Source: Clostridium muellerianum (GTDB lineage: Bacteria; Bacillota; Clostridia; Clostridiales; Clostridiaceae). From it: a stretch of DNA of 64,000 nt. Location: positions 157,846 through 221,845 of the forward strand of contig NZ_JABBNI010000065.1 of assembly GCF_012926525.1 (NCBI RefSeq), given 5' to 3'. Of the stretch, positions 36,468 to 43,997 are shown piece after piece. Position 1 is the first letter of the stretch. Every line of letters starts with the position of its first letter. A model generated the notes under the pieces. The model was not told the DNA's origin. It did not search any database and saw only the letters and a program-made list of their open reading frames with translations. The position numbers were made by a program, and so were the translations under genes.

Positions 36468-36597
36468 TTACGTCTAATAGACGTAAGAAAGACAGTATAC
36501 CTGCTTAGTAAAATGTACGTAAGAAAGACACATATTATGACTATATTACGTCTATTTTACTAAGCACCTAAACTATGTTACGTCTATTTTCCGTAAT
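36468..36597. repeat. Iteron-like cluster of TTACGTCTA repeats
   Basis: About 130 bp with six TTACG-type units in both orientations. TTACGTCTA-A-TAGACGTAA (36468-36486) is a perfect dyad. AACTATGTTACGTCTA recurs at 36461-36476 and 36571-36586. ACGTAAGAAAGACA recurs at 36481-36494 and about 36517-36530. TGCTTAGTAAAAT (from 36502) pairs with ATTTTACTAAGCA (to 36566). The cluster ends 166 bp before a Rep-like gene, a classic place for an origin or Rep-binding site. Confidence 0.7.
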
Positions 36598-36762
36598 AAT
36601 GGAGTGCATAAAAAGAAAATAGGATAAAGAGAAAATAATATATAAAAAGAGAATAATGGTGCGGAACTTTCGTTCCTTACCATACAACACACATACATAT
36701 ATTTTTTGGATAGATTGGTTAGAACAATAATTAAATTTTTTTAAGTTGAAAGGATGATAAGT

Positions 36763-37896
36763 ATGAGTATAAATGTAAAAGAAATGAATGATAAGAAAAT
36801 ATATTTAAAAGTAGATAATAGTTGGTATATTAATAATAAAATAACCAATGAAGGTTTAACAGTATATTGTTTATTGCAAAAGACCTTTAATGTAGCACGA
36901 AATATAGGTACAAGTAGTATTAATCTTATAAGAGAATATCTTATGGTAAATAAAAAAAATGATAAAATTATTCTTAAAATAAGAGAAGGTATAACAAATC
37001 TATTAGATAATAAAATTCTATATAATTGGACAGGATTGCATGATGAAGAAATAAAATTAGAAGATTTAAAAAATGATACTTTCTTTACATATAGCTTAGA
37101 TGTACCCGAAACATATTTTAAAGTAAATGATTATAATTTAGATAAAATATTTAAGTATTTAGCAGATACTAAAAGTAATATCAGTAAATTTGATATAACA
37201 AGATATTTTATTGCTATATGCAGAGTTCTTAATAGTCAAGCTGATTTTGGTTGGTTAACTCAAACATCTGCAAAAGCCATTATAGTTAAAAGTGAAACAA
37301 TACAAAGATATAATAAAATATTACAAGATAAACTTAAAATAGTACAATACAATAATAGCTTTGTTACAGAAGAAAAACATTATTGTACTACATTTTTTGG
37401 GTGGTATGGAGATGATGTTAATTTTAATAGTCAATTGAAAAATGAAGTAAATAGTCAAGGATTAATCCAAATAACTAAAGAACAAAAAGCTAAGAGTAAT
37501 AATAGAAGAAGTATAACTCAAAAGATTAATATAACACAAAAGAAACTAGATTTAGATAACTTAGATACAAACCAATTAGCAGAATTACAGGAGCAAATTA
37601 AAAAATTACAAGAACAAAAATCTAATGATAATAATAAGATAGTCACAGAAAGTGATGATTCCAGTACAGTTACAGAAACAAAGAAAACACAAGAACAGAT
37701 TGACAAGGAATATGAGCAGCAAGAGGAAAAATTTGATACTGAAGAAGATATTGATATTGAGGAACATAATAATACTTGGGAAGATGAAGTTTTGAAAGAA
37801 GATCCATTATCACAATATCTTAATGAGCAAGATAAACAAAAAAGAAAAGCATTTGATAGTATGTTTACAAAGGATTATACTGTTAATCCATTCTAA
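36763..37896 (+). CDS. Replication-initiator-like protein
   Basis: A 377-aa protein. The N-terminal region (about 1-120) has a winged-helix pattern like plasmid/phage Rep proteins (ITNEGLTVYCLLQKTFNVAR, SSINLIREYLMVNKKNDKIILKIREGITNLLDNK). A second helical domain spans about 120-215 (FDITRYFIAICRVLNSQ). From about 240 on it is Gln/Glu/Lys-rich and probably coiled or disordered. GAAAGGATGAT precedes ATG at 36763; an earlier ATG at 36754 lies within that site. The cluster of inverted repeats upstream supports a DNA-binding, origin-related role. Not proven. Confidence 0.6.
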   Translation: MSINVKEMNDKKIYLKVDNSWYINNKITNEGLTVYCLLQKTFNVARNIGTSSINLIREYLMVNKKNDKIILKIREGITNLLDNKILYNWTGLHDEEIKLEDLKNDTFFTYSLDVPETYFKVNDYNLDKIFKYLADTKSNISKFDITRYFIAICRVLNSQADFGWLTQTSAKAIIVKSETIQRYNKILQDKLKIVQYNNSFVTEEKHYCTTFFGWYGDDVNFNSQLKNEVNSQGLIQITKEQKAKSNNRRSITQKINITQKKLDLDNLDTNQLAELQEQIKKLQEQKSNDNNKIVTESDDSSTVTETKKTQEQIDKEYEQQEEKFDTEEDIDIEEHNNTWEDEVLKEDPLSQYLNEQDKQKRKAFDSMFTKDYTVNPF

Positions 37897-37910
37897 TATA
37901 TTTTCCACTT

Positions 37911-38132
37911 TAACGAATGCAATGGGCTAGTCAATTAGAAGAAATTCAAAAAGTCAAAGCTAAAGAAAGACAAGCATTAGTAGGTTCTCAAAATTTAGGT
38001 CTAGATGTGGAAACATTACCACCTTTAGAACAAGGTAAAACTAGAGATATAGTTGCAAAAGAATCTAAATCGTTTCGAAACGAAAAACATGGGGTCGTGA
38101 AATACGAGGTGTCGTTATCTGCGACACGTTAA
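37911..38132 (+). pseudogene. ParB-like remnant, copy 4
   Basis: The first 150 bp are nearly identical to copy 1 (MQWASQLEEIQKVKAKER, then LPPLEQGKTRDIVAKES), then unrelated DNA begins at the palindrome TCGTTTCGAAACGA (38070-38083). There is no ribosome site before the ATG at 37917. A hairpin GTGTCG/CGACAC at 38109-38127 follows. It looks like a copied gene fragment. Confidence 0.65.
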
Positions 38133-38143
38133 AGAATACATAT

Positions 38144-38190
38144 AAAACAGGTCGGTTCAAACGGGGTGTTTAAATTACCCTGTTTTTTAT
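38144..38190 (+). terminator. Terminator after the Rep-like region
   Basis: AAAACAGG (38144-38151) pairs with CCTGTTTT (38179-38186), with an inner GGGT/ACCC possibility and T residues after. It would end transcription from the RNA polymerase and Rep-like genes. Confidence 0.65.
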
Positions 38191-38473
38191 TTATGCACAA
38201 AATTGCACGACTTTTTTATAAGAGGTTTTTAAAACCATGTAATATCAATGCTTAAGCAAATAGCATTTTCACTTATTATGGAGAGGGATGTTTTGAAGTA
38301 TTTATTTCTCTAATCTGAATAGATTTAAAACTAAGTTATGAGTAATAATATCTAATACTTATAAGACAGAGAAAATAGTGGGTGGATGAGAAGTAACCCA
38401 CATTATTATTTTTTTTATTAAAACTTTATAAAAAAAGCCTATGTTCTCATAAAATATCCTTATCGTCAAGTAT
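38191..38473. other. Noncoding region with a second terminator
   Basis: No gene seen. GTGGGT (38378-38383) pairs with ACCCAC (38396-38401), followed by ATTATTATTTTTTTT on the plus strand: a good terminator with no ORF in front of it, so it may end a short untranslated RNA. Confidence 0.55.
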
Positions 38474-38502
38474 ATTCTATCACTGGCTTAATTATATGTC
38501 AA
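38474..38502 (-). promoter_or_regulatory. Minus-strand promoter before the 38551 gene
   Basis: On the minus strand TTGACA (38497-38502), a 17-nt spacer and TAGAAT (38474-38479, TG upstream). The motif CTATTGACAT is the same as in the minus-strand promoter at 32446-32473. No ORF follows on that strand. Confidence 0.55.
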
Positions 38503-38550
38503 TAGTTTTTTTAAAATATTTAAAATAAAAATATGAAAGGTGTGTTTTTA

Positions 38551-38859
38551 ATGGAAAACTTAGAAAGTAAATTGGAAAAGCTTAATGAGTACATAATTGA
38601 AAGTTTAGGTATGGAATTGATGGACAATAGGATTACAACCGTAAAAGATGAAGTAGAAGCCTGGGAAAAAGCTATTACAAGTGATGAATTCAAGAATAAT
38701 GACCATACTGGAGATTTAGAAATAATTGAAGAACTAAAAAAATTCATTGAATATGATTGTTTATATAGCATTAATTCTGAATATGGTGGTACATGGGGTC
38801 AGGGTTTTATTATAGTGAACAAGGATATAAAGTATGTTGAATTTGTTAGGACAATTTAG
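38551..38859 (+). CDS. Hypothetical prophage protein
   Basis: A 102-aa acidic protein (MENLESKLEKLNEYIIESLG...) with helical N-terminus and a strand-rich end (GTWGQGFIIVNKDIKYVEFV). AAAGGTGTG precedes ATG at 38551, which decides the start over an ATG six codons upstream. Minus-strand transcription units flank it on both sides. No family recognised. Confidence 0.6.
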   Translation: MENLESKLEKLNEYIIESLGMELMDNRITTVKDEVEAWEKAITSDEFKNNDHTGDLEIIEELKKFIEYDCLYSINSEYGGTWGQGFIIVNKDIKYVEFVRTI

Positions 38860-38864
38860 GATTT

Positions 38865-38951
38865 GAAAAAAACAAAAGAACGCCGATGCATCCAAACAAA
38901 AGCGTTCTTAGTTCCATAGAGGAAGGAGACTTGGAAGAGTCTCCAACCTTT
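38865..38951 (-). ncRNA. Predicted minus-strand small RNA 3
   Basis: On the minus strand an extended -10 TGTTATAAT (hexamer at 38958-38963) is followed by a GGAGACT/AGTCTCC hairpin (about 38924-38943). A terminator follows: AAGAACGC (38902-38909) pairs with GCGTTCTT (38876-38883), then TTGTTTTTTTC. The RNA would be about 85 nt and contains CTCCTTCCTCT, complementary to ribosome sites. No clear -35. The same hairpin lacks a T run on the plus strand, so the minus strand is the transcribed one. Confidence 0.65.
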
Positions 38952-39152
38952 AAATCTATTATAACACTTCCATAATTAAATATGAAGAAGAATTTATATA
39001 TTGTAATGGGACTCCACATCCCAATATTTTTGAGTATATAGAGGGCATTAACTTAATTGTTAGTGCCTTTTATTATGTTCAAAAATATGTGGAATCTGAT
39101 TAGAGTATATAAGAGATTATTACTCAAAAATATAAAAGTGGAGGTGTTGCAT

Positions 39153-39956
39153 ATGGCAACAAGTATTAATGTATTAACAAAAATAAGTGAGAGAGGATTA
39201 AAGATTAAATCTACAAAACTGGTAGATATTATTAATCAGTTTAGAGAATTAGAAGATGGAAAAGCAAAACTAAGACACAATGATTTCATGGCTAAAATTA
39301 AAAAAGAAGTAAAAACATTGAAAGAATTAGGTTTAGAAGGTGAGCGAAATTTTTCGCAGGCCTATTATTCTGATGAACAAGGAAAAAAACAACCTTGTTT
39401 TGAACTAACTAGAGATGGTATGCTTCAAATGCTTAATAGTGAGTCTACTTTAGTAAGATATAAGACTATTGAATACATAAATAAGTTGGAAGATGAAAAT
39501 AAACAATTTAATTCTGACAATAAAGAATTATATAACATTGCCACAAGTGATGAAGATTTAGAGAAAAGACAATACGAAGCTGATAGAATTAAATATGCTA
39601 TTAATAATATTGAAAAAATATTATTGGAGTGTGATTATACTAATATAGTTCAAGTTGTAGATAAAATTGTTGAGGTACATAGAAATTTATATGTAAAAGA
39701 TAGATATGTGCCACATCAAAATACTGTAAAGTATGGTTATAGAGGTGATGATTTATATATTAATCATATTAAAGGAATTATTGTAAGTAAGCTAGATAAA
39801 ATAAGACCAATTATGACACTGAAGGATTGTAATATAAATGCAATAATTGGTGATAAAGCTAGAGTGCTGGAAAGTGAAATAGAAACTTCTAAAAACATAT
39901 CTACTGGCAAAGAAATTAATCAATTAAAACGTACATATTCAAAACAGGCGATTTAA
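39153..39956 (+). CDS. Rha-family phage regulatory protein
   Basis: A 267-aa protein. Residues about 20-110 match the Rha pattern: LRHNDFMAKIKKEVKTLKEL, NFSQAYYSDEQGKKQPCFELTRDGMLQML, then TLVRYKTIEYINKLE. A second region of unknown type follows. Rha proteins are phage regulators that affect growth on some hosts. GGAGGTG precedes ATG at 39153; the frame is open upstream to 39057 but with no ribosome site. A terminator overlaps its end. Confidence 0.82.
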   Translation: MATSINVLTKISERGLKIKSTKLVDIINQFRELEDGKAKLRHNDFMAKIKKEVKTLKELGLEGERNFSQAYYSDEQGKKQPCFELTRDGMLQMLNSESTLVRYKTIEYINKLEDENKQFNSDNKELYNIATSDEDLEKRQYEADRIKYAINNIEKILLECDYTNIVQVVDKIVEVHRNLYVKDRYVPHQNTVKYGYRGDDLYINHIKGIIVSKLDKIRPIMTLKDCNINAIIGDKARVLESEIETSKNISTGKEINQLKRTYSKQAI

Positions 39957-39972
39957 AGTTGCCTGTTTTTCA
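39941..39972 (+). terminator. Terminator at the end of the Rha gene
   Basis: AAAACAGGC pairs with GCCTGTTTTT around an 11-nt loop; it overlaps the last codons and stop of the Rha gene. Confidence 0.85.
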
Positions 39973-40029
39973 CTTGCTAGAAATAACTCAACGGTATGTA
40001 AAATTAAATTATGAAAGGTGATTGATGAT

Positions 40030-40752
40030 ATGAAAAAGTTAACTAAAAAATTGAGAGATGAATTAAAGGTAAACTTAAAATTAATAGAGGATACTATTAA
40101 TGATCGCGAAGAGTGGGAATGGGAAAACGGATGCTATGCATATAAATTAAGCTTAGTTAAAAATAATATAAAATTTGTAGTTCATGATGATTGCAATGAA
40201 GTGTTTTATAGCTTTTATGTTGGAATAGAGTATATAGAAAATATCAATATTAAAACTATTTTGAAGATTATTATTAACTATTTGTATGAGACAGAAATTA
40301 ACTACAGGAGTAATTATATTAGAAGGACTGCAAATACATATAAGACTAAAGCAAAAAGTATTACATTATGGCTGGATAGGGGAAACACCGACAGAGTTAA
40401 TAAAATAAATAGTGAAATTGCAGAAAGATATAAGCAAGATTTAATTTATAAGAGAGAAGTAGAAGAATATAAAGAAGTTGTTAGGGATTTATATAACTGC
40501 TTAAATGAACTTGTTAAAGGTTGGAAGGTAAAAGATATAAGTACATATTGCAAAGAGAAATTTGAAAAATTTAATGTTAATGATGTTGAACTCTTTACAG
40601 AAGAAAATAAGATTATTATTGATTATGCTGGTAATTTCAAAAGTTATAAAGCTGATGCTGATGTTGATAGTTTTAGTAGAAATGATGAAGTATTTAGAGA
40701 GTTATTTTTTAAAATAAAAATGATACAAAAATTAGAAGAAGCTGTGTGTTAA
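40030..40752 (+). CDS. Hypothetical prophage protein
   Basis: A 240-aa soluble, charged protein (MKKLTKKLRDELKVNLKLIE...). Visible are a strand region around KNNIKFVVHDDCNEVFYSFY and a helical, Lys/Glu-rich middle. AAAGGTGAT precedes ATG at 40030. A terminator overlaps its end. No family recognised. Confidence 0.6.
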   Translation: MKKLTKKLRDELKVNLKLIEDTINDREEWEWENGCYAYKLSLVKNNIKFVVHDDCNEVFYSFYVGIEYIENINIKTILKIIINYLYETEINYRSNYIRRTANTYKTKAKSITLWLDRGNTDRVNKINSEIAERYKQDLIYKREVEEYKEVVRDLYNCLNELVKGWKVKDISTYCKEKFEKFNVNDVELFTEENKIIIDYAGNFKSYKADADVDSFSRNDEVFRELFFKIKMIQKLEEAVC

Positions 40753-40767
40753 CATTCAGCTTTTTTA
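40737..40767 (+). terminator. Terminator at the end of the 40030 gene
   Basis: AAGCTG and CAGCTT form a stem around a 12-nt loop, followed by TTTTTT; the left arm lies in the last codons. Confidence 0.8.
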
Positions 40768-40797
40768 TAATAAAAAAATTTTAGGAGGAATTTATAA

Positions 40798-41040
40798 ATG
40801 GAAGAAAATAAAAAAATAAATGATTTAAAAAGTCAATTAGCTATAGTAAAGTCAGATCGAGACATAAAAGGTCAAATAGCTCTTGCAGTTATTGCTACGT
40901 GCATTAAGATAACCCATCTTGGAAAAGATAACACGTTAGAAGATGCTAAAGACATAATACACAAAGATTTTAAAGAATTAACAAAATCTTTATGTATAGC
41001 TAATCATCCTATGGAAGAGATTGTTAAAGGCTTAGTCTAA
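40798..41040 (+). CDS. Hypothetical prophage protein
   Basis: An 80-aa helical protein (MEENKKINDLKSQLAIVKSD...) with an Ile/Ala-rich helix (QIALAVIATCIKIT). AGGAGGAA precedes ATG. It lies 33 bp before the GIY-YIG gene. No family recognised. Confidence 0.6.
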   Translation: MEENKKINDLKSQLAIVKSDRDIKGQIALAVIATCIKITHLGKDNTLEDAKDIIHKDFKELTKSLCIANHPMEEIVKGLV

Positions 41041-41073
41041 TTAAATTAATTAATGAAAGGTGGAATTTTAATA

Positions 41074-41592
41074 ATGAAAATGAAGGTAGTAGGAATATAC
41101 GGAGTAGAAGATGTGTCAACAGGTAACATATATGTGGGACAAAGTAAGGATATTGCGAAGAGATGGAGTAATCATGCAGCGTTCTTGAAAAATAACAAAC
41201 ATATATATAAAGAATTACAAAATGCTTATAACTTAGATTGCAAAAGAATTAAATATACAATTTTAGAAGAATGTAATAAAAATGAAATAAAAGAAAGAGA
41301 AGATTTTTGGATTAAATACGTTGATAAAATCGATGGTTGGACATTAATTAATAAACAAAAGCATGGTGGAGCAAGCAAAACTGTAAAAGATACAAGTAAA
41401 ATGAAAACAGCACAAACTGGAGAAAACAATGGACATGCTGTAAAATTAAATGCTAAAAAGGTAAAAGAAATTAAAATGTATCAAAAGAATAATACATATA
41501 AAGATGAAGAATTAGCTGAATTGTACAGTGTCTCTCTTACACATATAAGAAATATTAGGTATGGAGAAAGATGGGCAAGTGTTCAAATATAA
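41074..41592 (+). CDS. GIY-YIG endonuclease with C-terminal helix-turn-helix
   Basis: A 172-aa free-standing nuclease of the phage SegE/homing type. The GIY-YIG core starts KVVGIYGVED and continues TGNIYVGQSKDIAKRWSNH, with Tyr, Arg and His in place. The catalytic Glu is in LEECNKNEIKEREDFWI. KHGGASK then HTH-like KEIKMYQKNNTYKDEELAEL and SLTHIRNIRYG bind DNA. GAAAGGTGG precedes ATG at 41074. The enzyme could help spread its own region by homing; no intron was found around it. Confidence 0.88.
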   Translation: MKMKVVGIYGVEDVSTGNIYVGQSKDIAKRWSNHAAFLKNNKHIYKELQNAYNLDCKRIKYTILEECNKNEIKEREDFWIKYVDKIDGWTLINKQKHGGASKTVKDTSKMKTAQTGENNGHAVKLNAKKVKEIKMYQKNNTYKDEELAELYSVSLTHIRNIRYGERWASVQI

Positions 41593-41657
41593 AAAATAAG
41601 ACTACTAATAAAAGTAGCCAACAAACTGTACACCAATACAGTTCAATTTATTACGGT
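41590..41657 (-). ncRNA. Predicted minus-strand small RNA 4
   Basis: On the minus strand TTGATT (41687-41692), a 17-nt spacer and TATAAT (41664-41669) form the best promoter of this set. The RNA has a first hairpin GAACTGTA/TACAGTTT (about 41622-41644), then GGCTACT/AGTAGTC (41613-41619 with 41600-41606, with a G-U pair on this strand), then CTTATTTTTTAT. About 65 nt long, it ends at the stop of the GIY-YIG gene. Confidence 0.65.
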
Positions 41658-41768
41658 AGTTAGATTATATACATAAAAAAGATAGAAATCAAGGAATATT
41701 TTCATGGAGGTGTTCATTTCTTTGATTTCTTATATCTAATTTAAATTTAAGAAAGGTGTTGTGAATAA

Positions 41769-42131
41769 ATGATCTTAATGGAAAGCTTGAATAAGGCAGG
41801 ATATATTTATTATGAAACAGGGTATTTACCAAGCATAGTAGATAAAAATGGTAGATATATGTTTGCACATAAAGACAAAGAAGAAATACAGAAAATAATA
41901 AAAAATTATAATGATTGTGTTGCTGGAAATAAGAAGATATATGTAAATTTGCCCATATATAATAAATGTATATTTGAACTCAAAAACCTTGTTAAGTCTT
42001 ATAAGGTTAAAAAGGCTCAAGATATAATTTTTAATGATAGAGAGTTTAAATTTATATGGAAGAAAAGAGAAGAATGTCTAAATAGAGTAGATGAAATTTG
42101 TGACAATATATTAGAAAAATTGGAAAAATAG
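41769..42131 (+). CDS. Hypothetical prophage protein
   Basis: A 120-aa basic protein (MILMESLNKAGYIYYETGYL...) with Tyr/Lys-rich helices (FIWKKREECLNRVDEICDNI). AAAGGTGTTG precedes ATG. It is the first gene of a run of small genes leading to the HNH gene. No family recognised. Confidence 0.6.
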   Translation: MILMESLNKAGYIYYETGYLPSIVDKNGRYMFAHKDKEEIQKIIKNYNDCVAGNKKIYVNLPIYNKCIFELKNLVKSYKVKKAQDIIFNDREFKFIWKKREECLNRVDEICDNILEKLEK

Positions 42132-42185
42132 AAGGAATTCGGATATAAGTGAAGAATGGTAATATTATGAAGGGAGATGTTGTCT

Positions 42186-42377
42186 ATGGGAGATTTAAAA
42201 GAAATTAAAGAACTATTTAAACAAGGGTATAAAATTATGGAAGTTGAAAAAGATATTTACGCTGTTCCAGGCAAAAACGGTGGAGTTGTCACTTTAAAAA
42301 AAGAAAATGAAGAGAAAAAAATTCAAATAAAAGGTAAAGATATAGATATAATTTTTGATAAATTTATGAAAGAATAA
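42186..42377 (+). CDS. Hypothetical prophage protein
   Basis: A 63-aa protein (MGDLKEIKELFKQGYKIMEV...). GAAGGGAG precedes ATG at 42186 with 9-bp spacing, favouring it over ATG at 42177. Short strands (DIYAVPGKNGGVVTLKK) suggest a small beta protein. No family recognised. Confidence 0.55.
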   Translation: MGDLKEIKELFKQGYKIMEVEKDIYAVPGKNGGVVTLKKENEEKKIQIKGKDIDIIFDKFMKE

Positions 42378-42401
42378 AAATAAGAATAGGATGATTGAAT
42401 T

Positions 42402-42617
42402 ATGAGTTTTGATGAAAAGGTTCAGGAAATAGTTAAATTAATATCTTCAAAAACCAAAATGGATTATGAAGAAGGATTAAATTTCAATAATAATAAACAT
42501 TGTAAGTTGATAATTTTAGATGAAAATAAGATAATTATTAAATCTTTTGAATTTTTTGGAGAAGATGTTAGTAAAGCATTTAAATTTTATCATGACTACT
42601 TATCAAGAAGTATATAA
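42402..42617 (+). CDS. Hypothetical prophage protein
   Basis: A 71-aa protein (MSFDEKVQEIVKLISSKTKM...), mixed alpha/beta. It lies 24 bp after the previous gene; the ribosome site is weak (aggatgattga). A short hairpin GAGTATCTGAAAAGGTACTC (about 42628-42647) with a T run follows as a likely terminator. No family recognised. Confidence 0.55.
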   Translation: MSFDEKVQEIVKLISSKTKMDYEEGLNFNNNKHCKLIILDENKIIIKSFEFFGEDVSKAFKFYHDYLSRSI

Positions 42618-42680
42618 AATTAATTTAGAGTATCTGAAAAGGTACTCTTTTTATTTTGCTATAAATTTGGAGGTTGATTA

Positions 42681-42899
42681 ATGAAGGGATTTCTAAAAAT
42701 TAAGGTTAATAATCAAATTCAAAATATATTTTTTGAAGCTGATGGAATGCAGTTAACCAGCGAATATATAGAATTTTACAATACAACATTTACTGAAACT
42801 ATAGGAAACAAAAGTATTACAAAATATTTTATAAGTGGTAAAAAGTTTAAGCAGCATTCTTTTAGCCTAGAAAATGTAATAGAGCTTAAAGGATATTAA
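42681..42899 (+). CDS. Hypothetical prophage protein
   Basis: A 72-aa protein (MKGFLKIKVNNQIQNIFFEA...), strand-rich. GGAGGTTGATT precedes ATG. Its stop codon is immediately followed by the HNH gene start, so it is coupled to the packaging region. No family recognised. Confidence 0.55.
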   Translation: MKGFLKIKVNNQIQNIFFEADGMQLTSEYIEFYNTTFTETIGNKSITKYFISGKKFKQHSFSLENVIELKGY

Positions 42900-43340
42900 A
42901 TGCCAATTTACAGAAAGTGTACAGAGTGTGGAAAGAAAGTATTAGAAGGTACTCTATGCCAATGTGAACAAGATAAGAAAAGAAAGAGTTATTTAGATTA
43001 TAAACGTAGAAGAATGAAGGATAAGGAAGAGAAGGAAAGACAGAAGTTTTATAGTAGTAATAGTTGGTTGAGGTGTAGAGATAGTGTAATTGCACATCAA
43101 TTAGGATTAGATTTAGTGGAATGGTCTAAGGGTAACATTGTACAAGCTGAAACATACCATCATTGTATTCCAATTAAAGAGGATTGGAATAAGAGAGTAG
43201 ATAGTAATAATATTATTGGACTGACTCAAGAGAATCATATTAGAGTTCATAAGATGATGGATAAGAGTAATAAGGATAAGGAAAATATACAGAAAGCTTT
43301 AAGTGATTTGATTAGAAAGTTTGAGGATGAGTATTATTAA
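42900..43340 (+). CDS. HNH endonuclease (packaging-associated)
   Basis: A 146-aa protein. The N-terminal zinc ribbon has CTECGKK and LCQCEQ. After a basic helix (KRKSYLDYKRRRMKDKEEKE) comes the HNH core HHCIPIKEDWNKRVDSNNIIGL and HIRVHKM. In HK97-like and many Gram-positive cos phages, an HNH protein encoded just before TerS assists genome cleavage, and this one lies 192 bp before terS. ATG directly abuts the preceding stop. Confidence 0.88.
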   Translation: MPIYRKCTECGKKVLEGTLCQCEQDKKRKSYLDYKRRRMKDKEEKERQKFYSSNSWLRCRDSVIAHQLGLDLVEWSKGNIVQAETYHHCIPIKEDWNKRVDSNNIIGLTQENHIRVHKMMDKSNKDKENIQKALSDLIRKFEDEYY

Positions 43341-43532
43341 ATAATTGATAATTGTTATTGATTAGAGAATATTTTTTATTAAACTTTTTTATTTTTTATT
43401 ATGGGGGGAGGGGTGTGAAAATTTTTGATAAAGTTAAAAAGTCCATGGTCGCCTCTCAGTCACATATATTTCCCAAAATGAAAATTTTATTATGTGATAA
43501 TCATTATCGATAAGAAAGGTAGGTGATATTTT
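43341..43532. other. Noncoding region before terS, candidate cos site
   Basis: 192 bp with no gene. It contains the only G tract of the prophage (GGGGGGAGGGGTGTG, from about 43402), then TCGCCTCTCAGTCAC and a small dyad GATAATCATTATC (43496-43508). Cohesive-end sites of related phages sit between HNH and TerS genes and are locally G-rich, so this is a plausible cos region. Confidence 0.45.
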
Positions 43533-43997
43533 ATGTGTGCTAGACCTTGTAAAAGTGTAGCAACTATGAGTAAACATTTTACTAAAGAAGAATTACAAAC
43601 AAGACAAGAGCAAGAGAAAAGGCTTAAGGGTTTAGCCGATAATATTAAACCTCCTGCATATTTAAGTAAAACACAAAAGAAAATATTTAAGTATATAGTA
43701 CAAGAATTAAAAGTTAGTGGTATTCTATGCAATTTGGATATTTATGTTTTAACTACATGTAGTATAGCTATTGATAGATTACAGGATATAGAAACATTAA
43801 TAAATAAGGACATTAATAATTTATATAACAAAGATTTGATGGCATCTAAAGATAAATATACTAAAGATTTATTTAGGTGTACTTCAGAATTATCCTTATC
43901 TCCACAATCTCGTGCGAAATTAGGAAATTTAAATTTACAAGTTAAGAAAGACGAAGAAGATCCTGTTAAAAAAGCGTTGCGTGGTGATACTGAATGA
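43533..43997 (+). CDS. terS: Terminase small subunit (P27 family)
   Basis: A 154-aa protein that recognises phage DNA for packaging. The P27 pattern is visible: KGLADNIKPPAYLSKTQKKIFKYIVQEL, LDIYVLTTCSIAIDRLQDIE and the C-terminal LSLSPQSRAKLGNL. AAAGGTAGGTGAT precedes ATG. Its last codons overlap terL by 4 bp (ATGA). Confidence 0.9.
   Translation: MCARPCKSVATMSKHFTKEELQTRQEQEKRLKGLADNIKPPAYLSKTQKKIFKYIVQELKVSGILCNLDIYVLTTCSIAIDRLQDIETLINKDINNLYNKDLMASKDKYTKDLFRCTSELSLSPQSRAKLGNLNLQVKKDEEDPVKKALRGDTE

Noticed and set aside
36461-36597. CRISPR-like array in the TTACGTCTA cluster
   Set aside because: Units are short, in both orientations and unevenly spaced, with no constant spacer length and no cas genes; an iteron or operator cluster fits better.
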